64,000 bases of DNA from Variovorax paradoxus (GTDB lineage: Bacteria; Pseudomonadota; Gammaproteobacteria; Burkholderiales; Burkholderiaceae_C), in assembly GCF_029919115.1 (NCBI RefSeq), contig NZ_CP123990.1:1984001-2048000 (forward strand). Direction: 5' to 3'. A program made the translations under genes and the position numbers. This document shows, piece after piece, positions 17,509-26,353 of this stretch. The notes beneath the pieces were generated by a model. The model ran no database searches. It was not told the DNA's origin and was given only the letters and a program-made list of their open reading frames with translations. How positions within the stretch are numbered: position 1 is the stretch's first letter; every line of letters begins with the position of its first letter.

Positions 17509-17545
17509 AAAAGAAAATGCCCCGCTACCTTCAAAGTAGCGGGGC
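17509..17545 (-). terminator. Rho-independent terminator of tRNA-Asn
   Basis: A 10-bp perfect stem GCCCCGCTAC/GTAGCGGGGC (17519-17528 with 17536-17545) is followed on the minus strand by ATTTTCTTTT. It lies 25 bases beyond the 3' end of the tRNA and points in its direction. Confidence 0.85.
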
Positions 17546-17569
17546 ATCCAGAGGCCTTGCGGCTTGTAG

Positions 17570-17645
17570 TGGCTCCTCGACCTGGGCTCGAACCAGGGAC
17601 CTACGGATTAACAGTCCGGCGCTCTACCAACTGAGCTATCGAGGA
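17570..17645 (-). tRNA. tRNA-Asn (anticodon GTT)
   Basis: 76 nt including an encoded CCA. Acceptor stem TCCTCGA/TCGAGGA, D arm GCTCAGTTGGTAGAGC, anticodon loop CTGTTAATC with GTT at its centre, T arm GGTTCGAGCC, discriminator G. All arms pair. It borders the accessory stretch, but no integrase or att duplication was seen. Confidence 0.97.
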
Positions 17646-17734
17646 ACAAGCCTCAAATTATAGCGTGATTTTTTGGGCCTTTCGAACACGCGAATATGTC
17701 CGCGATAAATTTTTGAAAATTTTTTGAGTGGCGC

Positions 17735-19912
17735 TCACAGCGACACGCTCAGGCCAAGTCGCAGCGTGCGCGGCGCGCCCGGAAACAGGTACACATGGCC
17801 GAACTGGTAGGGCGATTCTTTCCAGTAGCGGCGGTCGAACAGGTTATCGATGGCAAGGCTCCAGCTGGTCTGAACGCCGCGCAGTTTGGTGTCGTAGCGC
17901 AGCACCGCATCGACGCGAGTCCATGAGGGCAGGGTGATCGAACCATCGGGCAACACATTGCGCCGGCCTTCATGCGAAAGCTGTCCCAGCACCTCGAGGC
18001 CCGGCACCGATGCAACGCGGTACGCGGCCTGCGCGCGCAGCACCTGCTTGGGCACGTTGGTGGGCCACTGGCCGTTGACGGTGGGCTCTGCGGTGCTGCC
18101 GCGGCGCTTGGCATCCATGAGCGTGACGCTGCCGCCAAGGCGCCAGGGGCCAGTGTTCCATTGCGCGCCCGCTTCGAGCCCGCGGTGCACCGCGCTGCCG
18201 TCGTAGCGGCCGTCGCACGGCGTGGTGCCCAGCCGGTTGCAGGCGTCGAGGTTCGTCATCGGACGCTTGATGTCGAACCATGCAAGCTGCCAGTTGAAAA
18301 CGTCGTTGCCGCCCTTGAGCCCAAGTTCCCACTGGCGCGAGGTGAGCGCGGGCAGAGCCTCACCAGCGTTGGTGTATTGCGAGCTCTTGTTCGGCACCAC
18401 CTGCGACTCCACGCCCTTGCCCCAGCTTGCGTACGCCAGCAGCCCGGGCTGAATGGCGTAGCTGGCCGCAACCCATGGCGTGGTGATGCCGTCCTTGTAG
18501 CCGGTGGGGCGCGAGCCGTCGGTGCGAATGCTGTCGCGGTCGAGCCGCGTGTGGCGCAACCCGACCCAAGTGGTGAAGCGGCTGTTCCAGCGAATGGCGT
18601 CTTGCACCGAAAGCTCGGTCGAGCGCTCGTCGCGGTTGGTGTTGGCGTCGGTCAGCGTCGGGTCCGCCGGCACGATGGCCGTGGCCCAGATGTTGCCGGT
18701 GCCGACGTAGTTGTAGGCCTGGTCCTGGAAGCGGTTGCGCACGCGGCTTGCGAGCAGGCCAAAGCCGAGCTCATGCCGCACGCTGCCGGTCATCACGTTG
18801 CCTTTGAGGTTCAGGCTGCCGGCGGTTTGCGTGCGGCGCTCGTTCTCGCTTCGAAAGTCGTAGAAGTCGAAGGTGCCGTCGGAGCAGTAGCGGTCGTAGT
18901 TGCCTTCGGCGCCGCAGCCGAACGCGTAGGCCAGGCGATCATCGGTCTTGAGCCGCTGCTGGCCGATTTGCGCGCTCCAGCGCCAGTCGGCATTGATTGC
19001 CTGGCTGAAGCGCACGCTGCCGGTGAGCGCGTTGAACTCCGAAGGCTGCGACCACGGCTGGTTGTTGAGGTTGACCTTGGGATCGACCGGCGCCGGCAGC
19101 GTGCTGCCCAGCAGGCTGAAGCCGTTCTGGCTGGGCTGCGTCTTGTCGCTGCGCTCGATTTCGAATTCGAGCACCGAATCTCGCGTGATGCGCCAGTCGC
19201 CGGCCAGCGAAAACATGTTGCGGTTGCCGTCGAGGTTGTGCGTGAGCGGCTTCAGGTTTTCGTTCACCACGTTGAGGCGGTAGCCGAACTCGCGGTTCGC
19301 GCCGAAGCGCCCGCCAAGATCGAGCGCGCCCAGCACGCTGCCGCGGCTGGTGGTTTCGAGGCGCAGCGCGCGCAGGTCTTGCTCGGTCGGCCGCTTGACC
19401 ACGTAGTTGACCAAACCGCCCGGCGCACTGGTGCCGGCCTGGATGCCGCTGGTGCCGCGCAAGATTTCAACGCGCTCCTTGTTGTCGAGCGGAATCGATG
19501 TCTCGGCGCTGATCGGCAAGCCCTCGCGCCGGTAGTTGAAGCGGTTGTCCAGCACAAAGCCGCGCACGGTCAGGTAGTCCCAGTAGCCGGCGGAGTTGTA
19601 GGCATCGGTCACGGACGAATCGAACTGCGTGAGGTCCGCCAGCCGGCGCGCGCCGCTCGCGCGGAGCTGCGTGCTGTCGATGACGGTGGCCGAGAGCGGC
19701 AGCTCGCGCACCGGCACGTCGCCAAAGCCGCTCACGTCGGCTTGCGGCGAGGCATTGCTTTCGTTCACCGTGATGGCGGGCAGCTCCGTTGGCTGCTGGG
19801 CTTGCGCGCTGCCGGCCGCCAGAAGGAGGGCGGCGGCCGTTGCGCGCGAAACCGGCGACAGCGGCCATGCGCGAAGAAGAGATTGCTTTTTGGTCATTGT
19901 TGTTCTGTTCAT
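17735..19912 (-). CDS. TonB-dependent outer-membrane receptor (siderophore-receptor type) coupled to the thiamine operon
   Basis: A 725-aa TonB-dependent transporter with a cleavable signal (ends near GSAQAQ), TonB-box-like LPAITVNES, plug domain (about 60-190, including VEILRGTSGIQAGTSAPGGLVNYV) and a 22-strand barrel ending in LRLGLSVSL. Motifs match the FhuA/FpvA-like siderophore receptor family, without the extra N-terminal signalling domain. Its ATG at 19912 overlaps the thiE stop (ATGA), so it is translated with thiamine biosynthesis genes. That context suggests uptake of thiamine or a precursor rather than a siderophore (inference). An internal ATG at 19897 is an alternative start. Confidence 0.85.
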   Translation of the reverse strand: MNRTTMTKKQSLLRAWPLSPVSRATAAALLLAAGSAQAQQPTELPAITVNESNASPQADVSGFGDVPVRELPLSATVIDSTQLRASGARRLADLTQFDSSVTDAYNSAGYWDYLTVRGFVLDNRFNYRREGLPISAETSIPLDNKERVEILRGTSGIQAGTSAPGGLVNYVVKRPTEQDLRALRLETTSRGSVLGALDLGGRFGANREFGYRLNVVNENLKPLTHNLDGNRNMFSLAGDWRITRDSVLEFEIERSDKTQPSQNGFSLLGSTLPAPVDPKVNLNNQPWSQPSEFNALTGSVRFSQAINADWRWSAQIGQQRLKTDDRLAYAFGCGAEGNYDRYCSDGTFDFYDFRSENERRTQTAGSLNLKGNVMTGSVRHELGFGLLASRVRNRFQDQAYNYVGTGNIWATAIVPADPTLTDANTNRDERSTELSVQDAIRWNSRFTTWVGLRHTRLDRDSIRTDGSRPTGYKDGITTPWVAASYAIQPGLLAYASWGKGVESQVVPNKSSQYTNAGEALPALTSRQWELGLKGGNDVFNWQLAWFDIKRPMTNLDACNRLGTTPCDGRYDGSAVHRGLEAGAQWNTGPWRLGGSVTLMDAKRRGSTAEPTVNGQWPTNVPKQVLRAQAAYRVASVPGLEVLGQLSHEGRRNVLPDGSITLPSWTRVDAVLRYDTKLRGVQTSWSLAIDNLFDRRYWKESPYQFGHVYLFPGAPRTLRLGLSVSL

Positions 19913-20841
19913 GCGGCGGCTGCGCTCAGGGCGGCCATCCATTGAGCGGCCGTGGCCTCAGGGTTGTCCGCGGTGACAAGCGCGCGCACCACGGCGACGG
20001 AGCCGACACCGGTGGCCAGCACCTCAGGCAGGCGCACCGCATCGATGCCGCCGATGCCCACTTGCGGATAGCCGCGCAACAGGCGCGCATACGCTGCAAG
20101 CCGCGCCACGCCCTGTGGGGCCGTCGCCATTTTCTTGAGGGTGGTCGGGTACACCGCACCCATGGCGATGTAGCTCGGGCTCACCGCGTCGGCGCGCACC
20201 ATCTCGGCGTAGCCGTGGGTGCTCACGCCAAGGCGCAAACCGGCATCGCGTACTTGCCGCACCTGCGCGGGCGAGAGCGCATCGAGGTCTTCCTGGCCAA
20301 GGTGCACGCCGTAGGCACCCGCTGCAATGGCCGTTTGCCAATGGTCGTTGATGAAAAGCAGCGCGCCGGTGCCGCGCACGGCGTCGACCGCAGCCTGCAC
20401 TTCGCGTTCGACGATTGCCGCATCGCCTGACTTGAAGCGCAGCTGCACGGTGGGCACGCTGGCGCGCGCCATGCGGCCGACCCATTGCGCATCAGGCAGC
20501 ACGGCGTACAGGCCGAGCCGTTCGGGGCAGGGCGCAAACGCGTCATCGCGCGCATTGGGCGGAAACGCGCGCATGCCGAAATCGGCCGGTGTCTCTGGCC
20601 ATTGGCTTGCGTCGAATGCGCCGGTGCGCACTGTCTGCGCCTGCCACGCGAGCGCGAGGCATTCGGCGTCGATCTCGATGAAGCCGAGCGCCGCGCAAGC
20701 CTGCTTGGCGCCGCGGTACACCGGGTCGTCCGAAGAAAAGCTGCCAGCTGAAATGGCCGCGGCCGTGATGGCGCCAAAGCGCAGGCCATGCGCCGCGACG
20801 ATGGCGTGGGCAACCGCCCGGTGGTCGTTCAATGCGGTCAT
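19909..20841 (-). CDS. thiE: Thiamine-phosphate synthase ThiE with an N-terminal extension
   Basis: Joins HMP-pyrophosphate and thiazole phosphate to thiamine phosphate. Of 310 aa, the TIM-barrel ThiE domain covers about 105-305: [61 protein letters not shown]. Ordinary ThiE proteins are about 210 aa. The first ~100 residues form an extra region that I do not recognise ([19 protein letters not shown]). The start overlaps the thiG stop (ATGA), and the stop overlaps the receptor start. Confidence 0.88.
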   Translation of the reverse strand: MTALNDHRAVAHAIVAAHGLRFGAITAAAISAGSFSSDDPVYRGAKQACAALGFIEIDAECLALAWQAQTVRTGAFDASQWPETPADFGMRAFPPNARDDAFAPCPERLGLYAVLPDAQWVGRMARASVPTVQLRFKSGDAAIVEREVQAAVDAVRGTGALLFINDHWQTAIAAGAYGVHLGQEDLDALSPAQVRQVRDAGLRLGVSTHGYAEMVRADAVSPSYIAMGAVYPTTLKKMATAPQGVARLAAYARLLRGYPQVGIGGIDAVRLPEVLATGVGSVAVVRALVTADNPEATAAQWMAALSAAAA

Positions 20842-21665
20842 GCTGTGTGATGCCAGAAAGGCGTGCCGAGCACCGGTGTGCTCGGCTGCGCGGAGTCTTG
20901 CGCGGCCATGGCGCCGGAGCGGTAGGCGGCGCGGCCTGCCTGCACTGCGTCTGCAAAGGCGCCGGCCATCGACACCGGGTCTTGCGCCAGCGCAACCGCC
21001 GTGTTGAGCAGCACGCCGTCGTAGCCCCATTCCATCACCTGGCAGGCGTGCGAGGGCAGGCCCAGGCCCGCATCGACCAGCATCGGCACGCTGAGCCGCT
21101 CGCGCAGCAACTGCAGCGCGTAGGGGTTCACCGGGCCGCGGCCAGTGCCGATGGGCGCGGCCCAGGGCATGACGGCCTGGCAGCCCACGTCGACGAGGCG
21201 CTGGCACAGCACCAGGTCTTCGGTGCAATAAGGCAGCACCTGGAAGCCATCGCGAATCAGCTGCGATGCGGCATCGACAAGGTTCAGCGTGTCCGGCTGC
21301 AGCGTGTAGTCGTCGCCGATGAGTTCGAGCTTGATCCACGGCGTGTCGAAAAGCTCGCGCGCCATCTGCGCGGTGGCAATCACTTCTTGCACGCTGTGGC
21401 AGCCTGCGGTGTTGGGCAGCACCGGAACCGCGAGGCGGCGCAGCAGTTCCCAGAAACCGTTGCCGCTGTCGCTTGCGCCAGGGCTCGCGGATTGGCGTCG
21501 CAGCGAGACGGTCAGCATCGCGGGTTTGGAGCGCTTCACGGCGGCTTCGAGCAGGTCCGGCGAGGGGTAGCGCGCGGTGCCCAGCAGCAGGCGGCTGTGG
21601 AAGGTCTGTCCGTAGAGAACCAGCGGATCGTTGTCTGGAACGGAAGAAATTGAAGAGGTGGTCAT
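20838..21665 (-). CDS. thiG: Thiazole synthase ThiG
   Basis: Forms the thiazole phosphate moiety from deoxyxylulose phosphate, dehydroglycine and ThiS thiocarboxylate. 275 aa with a complete ThiG barrel: [27 protein letters not shown], Schiff-base K112 in [24 protein letters not shown]-like [12 protein letters not shown] and [15 protein letters not shown]. It lies between thiS (33 bases upstream) and thiE (4-base overlap). Confidence 0.95.
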   Translation of the reverse strand: MTTSSISSVPDNDPLVLYGQTFHSRLLLGTARYPSPDLLEAAVKRSKPAMLTVSLRRQSASPGASDSGNGFWELLRRLAVPVLPNTAGCHSVQEVIATAQMARELFDTPWIKLELIGDDYTLQPDTLNLVDAASQLIRDGFQVLPYCTEDLVLCQRLVDVGCQAVMPWAAPIGTGRGPVNPYALQLLRERLSVPMLVDAGLGLPSHACQVMEWGYDGVLLNTAVALAQDPVSMAGAFADAVQAGRAAYRSGAMAAQDSAQPSTPVLGTPFWHHTA

Positions 21666-21698
21666 GGTGTGTGTTGTCTCCGTCGCTATGTCGTCTGT

Positions 21699-21902
21699 TC
21701 AGCCGCCCGTGACGGGGCGGATCACTTCGATGCGGTCTTGTTGTTGCAATGCGCGCGCCGCATAGGCGGAGCGCGGCACGAATTCGCGGTTCACGGCCAC
21801 CGCAAAAGGCGGCACGGCGTTCAGCGCGGCGAGTGCATCCACCAGCGTGGCGCTTTCTGGCAGCGCAAAAGGCTTGTCGTTGATCAGCACGTCGATCGTC
21901 AT
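21699..21902 (-). CDS. thiS: Sulfur carrier protein ThiS
   Basis: A 67-aa ubiquitin-fold sulfur carrier. It starts MTIDVLINDKPFAL and ends with the obligatory GG (PVTGG), which is adenylated and thiocarboxylated before donation to ThiG. The start at 21902 overlaps the thiO stop (ATGA). Confidence 0.93.
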   Translation of the reverse strand: MTIDVLINDKPFALPESATLVDALAALNAVPPFAVAVNREFVPRSAYAARALQQQDRIEVIRPVTGG

Positions 21903-22990
21903 GTGTTGGAAACCTCCAGGCCAAGGCTTTGTGCGAGCGCGGAGCGGCCATGCACCAGCAGCTCCATGGCAGCGTCGAGCACGGCCGGCGCGATCATGAA
22001 ACCGTGGCGGTACAGGCCGTTGATCTGCAGCACGCGCGGGTGCGGCTGCCGGATGGCGGGCAGGTTGTCGGGCAGCGTGGGGCGGCACTGCGTCGCAATT
22101 TCCAGGATGCGGGCCTCGGCGAAGCCGCTGTGCACCGCATAGGCTGCGCTCAGCAGCTCGAGCGTGGAGCGCACGCTAGCTGGCGACATGTCGTCCGATT
22201 CGATTTCGGTCGCGCCAATCACGAACACGCCGCCGGGCTTGGGCGCGATGTAGAGCGGATAGCGTGGATGCACCAGCCGGGTCGGCCGCTGCAATGCCAC
22301 CTCGGGCGCATGCACGCGAATGACTTCGCCGCGCACGCCGCGCAGTGCGCTCCATTGAGGTTTTGCGCCGAGACCGCGGCAATCGATCACACGGTCGGGC
22401 TGGCCGGGTGCGCCCGGAGAAAAATCACCCGGTGCGCGCGGCGACTGCCAGTGCATTTGCACGTTCGGGCTGGCTTCCAGCGTGGCGAGCAGCGACGAGA
22501 GCAGCGCCCGGTTGTCGAGCTGGCCTTCGCCCGGAAGAAAGAGCCCTTGTGCGAAGCGCCGGCCCAGCGAAGATTCCAGCGCGGCAATGCCCAAGCCGTC
22601 GAGCGTCTGCATCGCGGCAAGTTCGGGCACCTGGGCGCCGGTGCGGGCCAACACGCGCGCGAGCCGCGTTGCTTCGGCGGCATCCTGCCGATGCCACAAC
22701 ACCAGCGTGCCTTCGCGCTGGAAGAACACCGGCTGCGCCAGCGGCGCCAGCAGTTCGGGCCAGCGGCTCAACGCGTACTGGCCCATGCGCACGACAGACA
22801 CCGGGGCCACGGCCGACTCGGCCAACGGCGCGAGCATGGCGGCCGCCACGCGCGCGGCCGCGCCTTCCGCCTCGGGGCTGCCTGCTTCGAACAGCTCGAC
22901 CTTGCAGCCGGCCCGCGCCAGCGTGACCGCGAGCAGGCGGCCCATGAGACCTGCGCCGAGGATGGCAGCGGATTGAAACGGAAGGCTCAT
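21899..22990 (-). CDS. thiO: Glycine oxidase ThiO (FAD-dependent)
   Basis: Oxidises glycine to dehydroglycine for thiazole formation in place of ThiH. 363 aa of the DAO fold with the FAD motif AILGAGLMGRLLAV at residues 8-21, a substrate domain, and C-terminal PGGVFVIGATE and QINGLYRHGFMIAP. The start at 22990 is chosen because the longer frame reads through the intergenic repeat. It heads the thiO-thiS-thiG-thiE-receptor operon. Confidence 0.9.
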   Translation of the reverse strand: MSLPFQSAAILGAGLMGRLLAVTLARAGCKVELFEAGSPEAEGAAARVAAAMLAPLAESAVAPVSVVRMGQYALSRWPELLAPLAQPVFFQREGTLVLWHRQDAAEATRLARVLARTGAQVPELAAMQTLDGLGIAALESSLGRRFAQGLFLPGEGQLDNRALLSSLLATLEASPNVQMHWQSPRAPGDFSPGAPGQPDRVIDCRGLGAKPQWSALRGVRGEVIRVHAPEVALQRPTRLVHPRYPLYIAPKPGGVFVIGATEIESDDMSPASVRSTLELLSAAYAVHSGFAEARILEIATQCRPTLPDNLPAIRQPHPRVLQINGLYRHGFMIAPAVLDAAMELLVHGRSALAQSLGLEVSNT

Positions 22991-22996
22991 GGTCTT

Positions 22997-23100
22997 GCTC
23001 CTTCCCCCTTTGGGGGAAGGTTGGGATGGGGGCAGCCAGAGCGCCCATTGGATGCGCCGCTTGCCCCCACCCCAGCCCTCCCCCGGAAGGGGAGGGAGCA
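22997..23100. repeat. Large GC-rich inverted repeat between thiO and thiD
   Basis: The left arm, CTTCCCCC...GGGGGAAGG...GATGGGGGCA (22997-23034), pairs with the right arm, TGCCCCCAC...CCCTCCCCC...GGAGGG (23062-23100). Both arms are themselves hairpins. This is the style of dispersed intergenic repeat common in Comamonadaceae genomes. It separates two divergent genes, so it is a repeat and not a terminator. Confidence 0.7.
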
Positions 23101-23130
23101 AGGCAGGGCCAGTCGCCGATAATTTTCGAT

Positions 23131-23994
23131 ATGACCCAAGCACTTTCCGACGCCGCGCCGCAAGCGCCCCAGCGCTACGTGCGCGTGCTCTCGATCGCCG
23201 GCTCCGACAGCGGCGGCGGTGCCGGTATTCAGGCCGATCTGAAGACCTTCGCGGCGCTCGGCTGCTACGGCATGACCGCCATTACCGCGCTTACCGCGCA
23301 GAACACGCGCGGCGTGTCCGGCATCCACGGCGTGCCGCCGGCGTTTCTCAAGGCGCAGATCCAGGCCGTGGTCGAAGACATCGGCGTGGATGCGGTCAAG
23401 CTCGGCATGCTGCATGCGCCCGAGGTGGTCGACGTGGTGGCGTGGGCCATTGATCACTACCGGCTGCCCAACGTGGTGCTCGACCCGGTCATGGTCGCGA
23501 CCAGCGGCGACCGGCTGATTGCGGCCGAAACGGTGCAGGTGCTGGTGCGCGAGCTGTTTCCGCGCGCCGTGGTGGTGACGCCCAATCTCGACGAAGCTGC
23601 GCTGCTCATCGGCCATGCCATCGACGGCATCGACGCGCTCGACCAGGCCGCCGATGAACTGCTGGCCCTTGGCGCGCAGGCCGTGCTGCTCAAGGGCGGC
23701 CACTTGCCCGGCGACGAAGTGGTCGACGTGCTGCTGGGACGCGGCGGCGTGCGCAAGCGCCTGGCCTCGGCCCGCATTGCAAGCCGCAACCTGCATGGCA
23801 CCGGCTGCACGCTGTCGTCCGCGATTGCCGCGCACCTGGCGCTGGGCCTGGCGTTGCCCGAGGCCGTGGAGCGCGCGCGCGCCTACGTGCTCGGCGCCAT
23901 GGCCACCGGTGCGAGCGTGCGCATCGGCGAGGGACACGGTCCGCTCAACCACGGTTTTGCGCCAGTGCCGACGCACCGCCTGCCGTTGTTGTAG
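23131..23994 (+). CDS. thiD: HMP/HMP-phosphate kinase ThiD
   Basis: Phosphorylates hydroxymethylpyrimidine twice to HMP-pyrophosphate, the ThiE substrate. 287 aa of the ribokinase fold: SIAGSDSGGGAGIQADLKTF near the N-terminus, LDPVMVATSGD, VTPNLDEA and the catalytic HGTGCTLSSAIAA. The start at 23131 gives the canonical N-terminus. The gene is divergent from thiO, and its 3' end overlaps the 3' end of cytX by 50 bases. Confidence 0.95.
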   Translation: MTQALSDAAPQAPQRYVRVLSIAGSDSGGGAGIQADLKTFAALGCYGMTAITALTAQNTRGVSGIHGVPPAFLKAQIQAVVEDIGVDAVKLGMLHAPEVVDVVAWAIDHYRLPNVVLDPVMVATSGDRLIAAETVQVLVRELFPRAVVVTPNLDEAALLIGHAIDGIDALDQAADELLALGAQAVLLKGGHLPGDEVVDVLLGRGGVRKRLASARIASRNLHGTGCTLSSAIAAHLALGLALPEAVERARAYVLGAMATGASVRIGEGHGPLNHGFAPVPTHRLPLL

Positions 23995-25297
23995 ATGCCG
24001 GCTTGGGCCGGCTGATCCAAGCCAGCACGAACGTGGCTGCCAGCGTCGGCAGCGCAGAGCCGAACTGGGGCGCCCACTTGGCAGCGGCGTGATACGCCGC
24101 AATGCCGGCAATCCAGATCAGCGCCGCGCCCAGGTCGACGCGGCGGTTGCCGGCTGACGCAATGGCCCGGCCTGTGCCCAGCCGCCCCAGGATCACGCCG
24201 TAGAGCGGCACGAACACCGAGCTCAGCAGCAGCAAAAACGGCTCGAGCGTGTGCATGGGCAGCACCAGCGCCAGCCCGGTGCACAGCGCCGCGATCAGCA
24301 GCCCCCAGCGGCGCACGCTCCAGCGCGGCAGCAGGCTGTGGGTGGACACCGCACCCGAGTACACATCGCCGTATGCGTTGTCGAGCTCGTCGATGAGGAT
24401 GAGGCCGAGCGCCACCAGGCCGCCTTGCGCGAGCAGCAGGGCGGTGACCAGCCCGGTGCCCGGCTCCGCCACGCTCACCACCATCACGCCGAGCGCGTAG
24501 CACCAGATGTTGGCCAGCGCGTAGCCGAGCCAGGTGCCGGTGAATGCGCTGCCGAGGCCGCCCCGTCCGTTGGCATTGCGCTTGCCGTGCCGCGCGTAGT
24601 CGGCGACCAGCGGCAGCCACGAGACCGGCATCGCAATCACCAGGTCGAGCGCGCTGAACATGCCCATGCCTCCGGCCCCCGGCCGGGCCCAGAAGCCTTC
24701 AAGACCCTTTGCCTCCAGCCGAGTCGCAAACTGCCAGGTGAGCCATACCAGCGAAAGCACCACCAGCGGAAGGCCGAAGCGGCTGACGAAGCGCCGCACC
24801 AGCTTGACCATGGAGCCTGCGAGCAGCGCCAGCAGCACAGCGCCCCAGAGCAGGGTGGTGAGCGCGCTGCCCAGCGGCCCGGTGAGTGTGAGCCCGAACG
24901 CCTGCTGGCCGATGGCCTGCGTGCCCTCGCGCATGATCACCAGCTCGAAGGTGGTCCAGCCGACCAGCTGTACGATGTTGAGCAGCACCGGTAGCCGCGC
25001 GAAGGCGCTGCCGTAGGTCGCGTGCATCAGCCCGGCGCTTGCCAGCCCGGTTTCGCAGCCCAGCCGCGCCGTCCAGGCCAACAAGCCCGCACCGAGCAGC
25101 GAGCCCAGCACGATGGCGATGGCCGCGTCGCGCGTGCCCACCGCCGGCACCAGGTAGGCGCCGATCTGCATCACCAGCAGCCCCACGCCCAGGCTGAACC
25201 AGAGCGAGGCGTGGTCGTGCCAGCCGAACACGCGCTGCGACGCGGGCAAAGGCGTCAGCGCCTCGTTGGCGGAAGAAAAACTATCGTCGTGTGCCAT
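23945..25297 (-). CDS. cytX: Hydroxymethylpyrimidine transporter CytX (NCS1 family)
   Basis: A 450-aa inner-membrane permease with about 12 hydrophobic segments, of the nucleobase:cation symporter-1 family. Family positions include NIVQLVGWTTFELVIMREG and AMPVSWLPLVADYAR. Being alone behind a TPP riboswitch identifies the substrate as a thiamine precursor, in line with CytX. The start at 25297 lies about 90 bases downstream of the riboswitch. It converges on and overlaps thiD. Confidence 0.88.
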   Translation of the reverse strand: MAHDDSFSSANEALTPLPASQRVFGWHDHASLWFSLGVGLLVMQIGAYLVPAVGTRDAAIAIVLGSLLGAGLLAWTARLGCETGLASAGLMHATYGSAFARLPVLLNIVQLVGWTTFELVIMREGTQAIGQQAFGLTLTGPLGSALTTLLWGAVLLALLAGSMVKLVRRFVSRFGLPLVVLSLVWLTWQFATRLEAKGLEGFWARPGAGGMGMFSALDLVIAMPVSWLPLVADYARHGKRNANGRGGLGSAFTGTWLGYALANIWCYALGVMVVSVAEPGTGLVTALLLAQGGLVALGLILIDELDNAYGDVYSGAVSTHSLLPRWSVRRWGLLIAALCTGLALVLPMHTLEPFLLLLSSVFVPLYGVILGRLGTGRAIASAGNRRVDLGAALIWIAGIAAYHAAAKWAPQFGSALPTLAATFVLAWISRPKPASTTTAGGASALAQNRG

Positions 25298-25384
25298 CCA
25301 GTTGCTCCAATGCAAAAGGTTTGGCAGGTGGGCGAGGCTCCGGCGGCGGAGCCATCGCGCGAGACAACGCGACAGGCCGCCGGA

Positions 25385-25481
25385 CCAGCTTCCCTGCGCG
25401 AGGATTACCTCAGTCAGGTTCAAAGGGACTCTCTCAGTCAGCCCCGGAACGGATTCCGGTTCGACACCCCTAGCGGTGGTG
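25385..25481 (-). promoter_or_regulatory. TPP riboswitch (THI element)
   Basis: On the minus strand the conserved THI-box segments are present in order: AGGGGTGTC, GGCTGACTGAGAG, CCCTTTGAACCTGA, then GAGGTAATCCTCGCGCAGGGAAGC. They form the pyrimidine- and pyrophosphate-sensor arms of a TPP aptamer. It precedes cytX and should reduce its expression when thiamine pyrophosphate is plentiful. Confidence 0.95.
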
Positions 25482-25507
25482 CTCCGCGCCGTGGCGCAAA
25501 GCGGAAA

Positions 25508-26254
25508 CTATTGTACGAGCCTGCGCGCGAAAGCTTCCAAACCATCGATGACGATCTGGATATGCCGCTCGAAGCTGCTGTCCAGCGGCACCGTGCTGCC
25601 GTTGTCCCAGCGCACGATGAAGGCCTGGTTGGCCAGGAGCGGCAGGTTGCGCGTAAGCACCGGGTGATCGAGCGGGCGAATGGTGTGGACGCGCTCGCGC
25701 AGCTCCTCGGCCCAGGCCTGGGTGTTGTCCGAGGGCAGGGGGGAGAACTCCATCGTCACGAAGCCGAGCATGGCCGCGATCACGCAGTTGTAGGCCTCCA
25801 GCAGCGGCTGCCCTTCGAATCCGGCCTCGACCAGGGCCGCGAGCACACCTTCCACCAGCTCGATGGGCAGGCTGCCGTTCGACACCAGTTGCGCGCCCAG
25901 CAACTGCGCCACATTCGGGTGGCGGCGAACCGCGGCGCGGCAGCGGCGAAACAGTTGCGCGATCCATTCCTGCCAGCCCTGGTTGCCGGGCGGCGGCGTG
26001 ACTTCGGCCATCACCATGGCGGCCACTTCGGCAAGCAGCGCCTCTCGCGTGCTCACATGCCAGTGCACCGTGGCCGGGTAGACGCCCAGCCGCGCGGCGA
26101 TCTCCCGCATGCTGAAAGCGCCGAGGCCGAACTCGTCGATGTGCGCCAGGGCGGCTTCAGCGATGAGCCGCTTGGACAGCGCGCCGCCGCCGGCGGGGCG
26201 GCCAGCGGTCTTGGGTTTGGGCTCGGAGGTGGTCTTCTTCATGGATGCTGGCAT
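25508..26254 (-). CDS. TetR/AcrR-family transcriptional regulator
   Basis: A 248-aa regulator with the helix-turn-helix at about 28-75 (FSMREIAARLGVYPATVHWHV) and a C-terminal TetR_C-like ligand domain. A second in-frame ATG at 26242 is an alternative start. It is divergent from the beta-amino acid aminotransferase, with a palindrome between, so it probably represses that gene. The inducer is unknown, plausibly a beta-amino acid or derived keto acid. Confidence 0.85.
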   Translation of the reverse strand: MPASMKKTTSEPKPKTAGRPAGGGALSKRLIAEAALAHIDEFGLGAFSMREIAARLGVYPATVHWHVSTREALLAEVAAMVMAEVTPPPGNQGWQEWIAQLFRRCRAAVRRHPNVAQLLGAQLVSNGSLPIELVEGVLAALVEAGFEGQPLLEAYNCVIAAMLGFVTMEFSPLPSDNTQAWAEELRERVHTIRPLDHPVLTRNLPLLANQAFIVRWDNGSTVPLDSSFERHIQIVIDGLEAFARRLVQ

Positions 26255-26287
26255 TGTGCGGCCGCTAAATTGATTGTATAAATAATA

Positions 26288-26310
26288 TTAATTGAGCATT
26301 GATCAATTAA
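26288..26310. promoter_or_regulatory. Palindromic operator between TetR and aminotransferase genes
   Basis: Perfect 8-bp arms TTAATTGA (26288-26295) and TCAATTAA (26303-26310) with a 7-bp spacer, in an AT-rich intergenic region and 43 bases before the aminotransferase start. The symmetry fits a TetR dimer site. Confidence 0.55.
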
Positions 26311-26353
26311 TCGAAGGCGAACGCCTGCCCTGCCACTTTCGAAGGACCCGTCC

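Noticed and set aside
17570..17645. tRNA-Asn as an attachment site of an integrated element
   Set aside because: No integrase, no direct duplication of the tRNA 3' end in the neighbourhood and an intact tRNA with its own terminator.
17972..19945. A 657-codon open frame antisense to the TonB-dependent receptor
   Set aside because: It is a GC-rich shadow frame. The opposite strand encodes a complete receptor with signal, plug and barrel, while this frame has Ala/Arg/Val-rich composition and no motifs.
22997..23100. The GC-rich inverted repeat as a terminator
   Set aside because: It lies between the starts of divergent genes and has no T run; it fits a dispersed intergenic repeat better.
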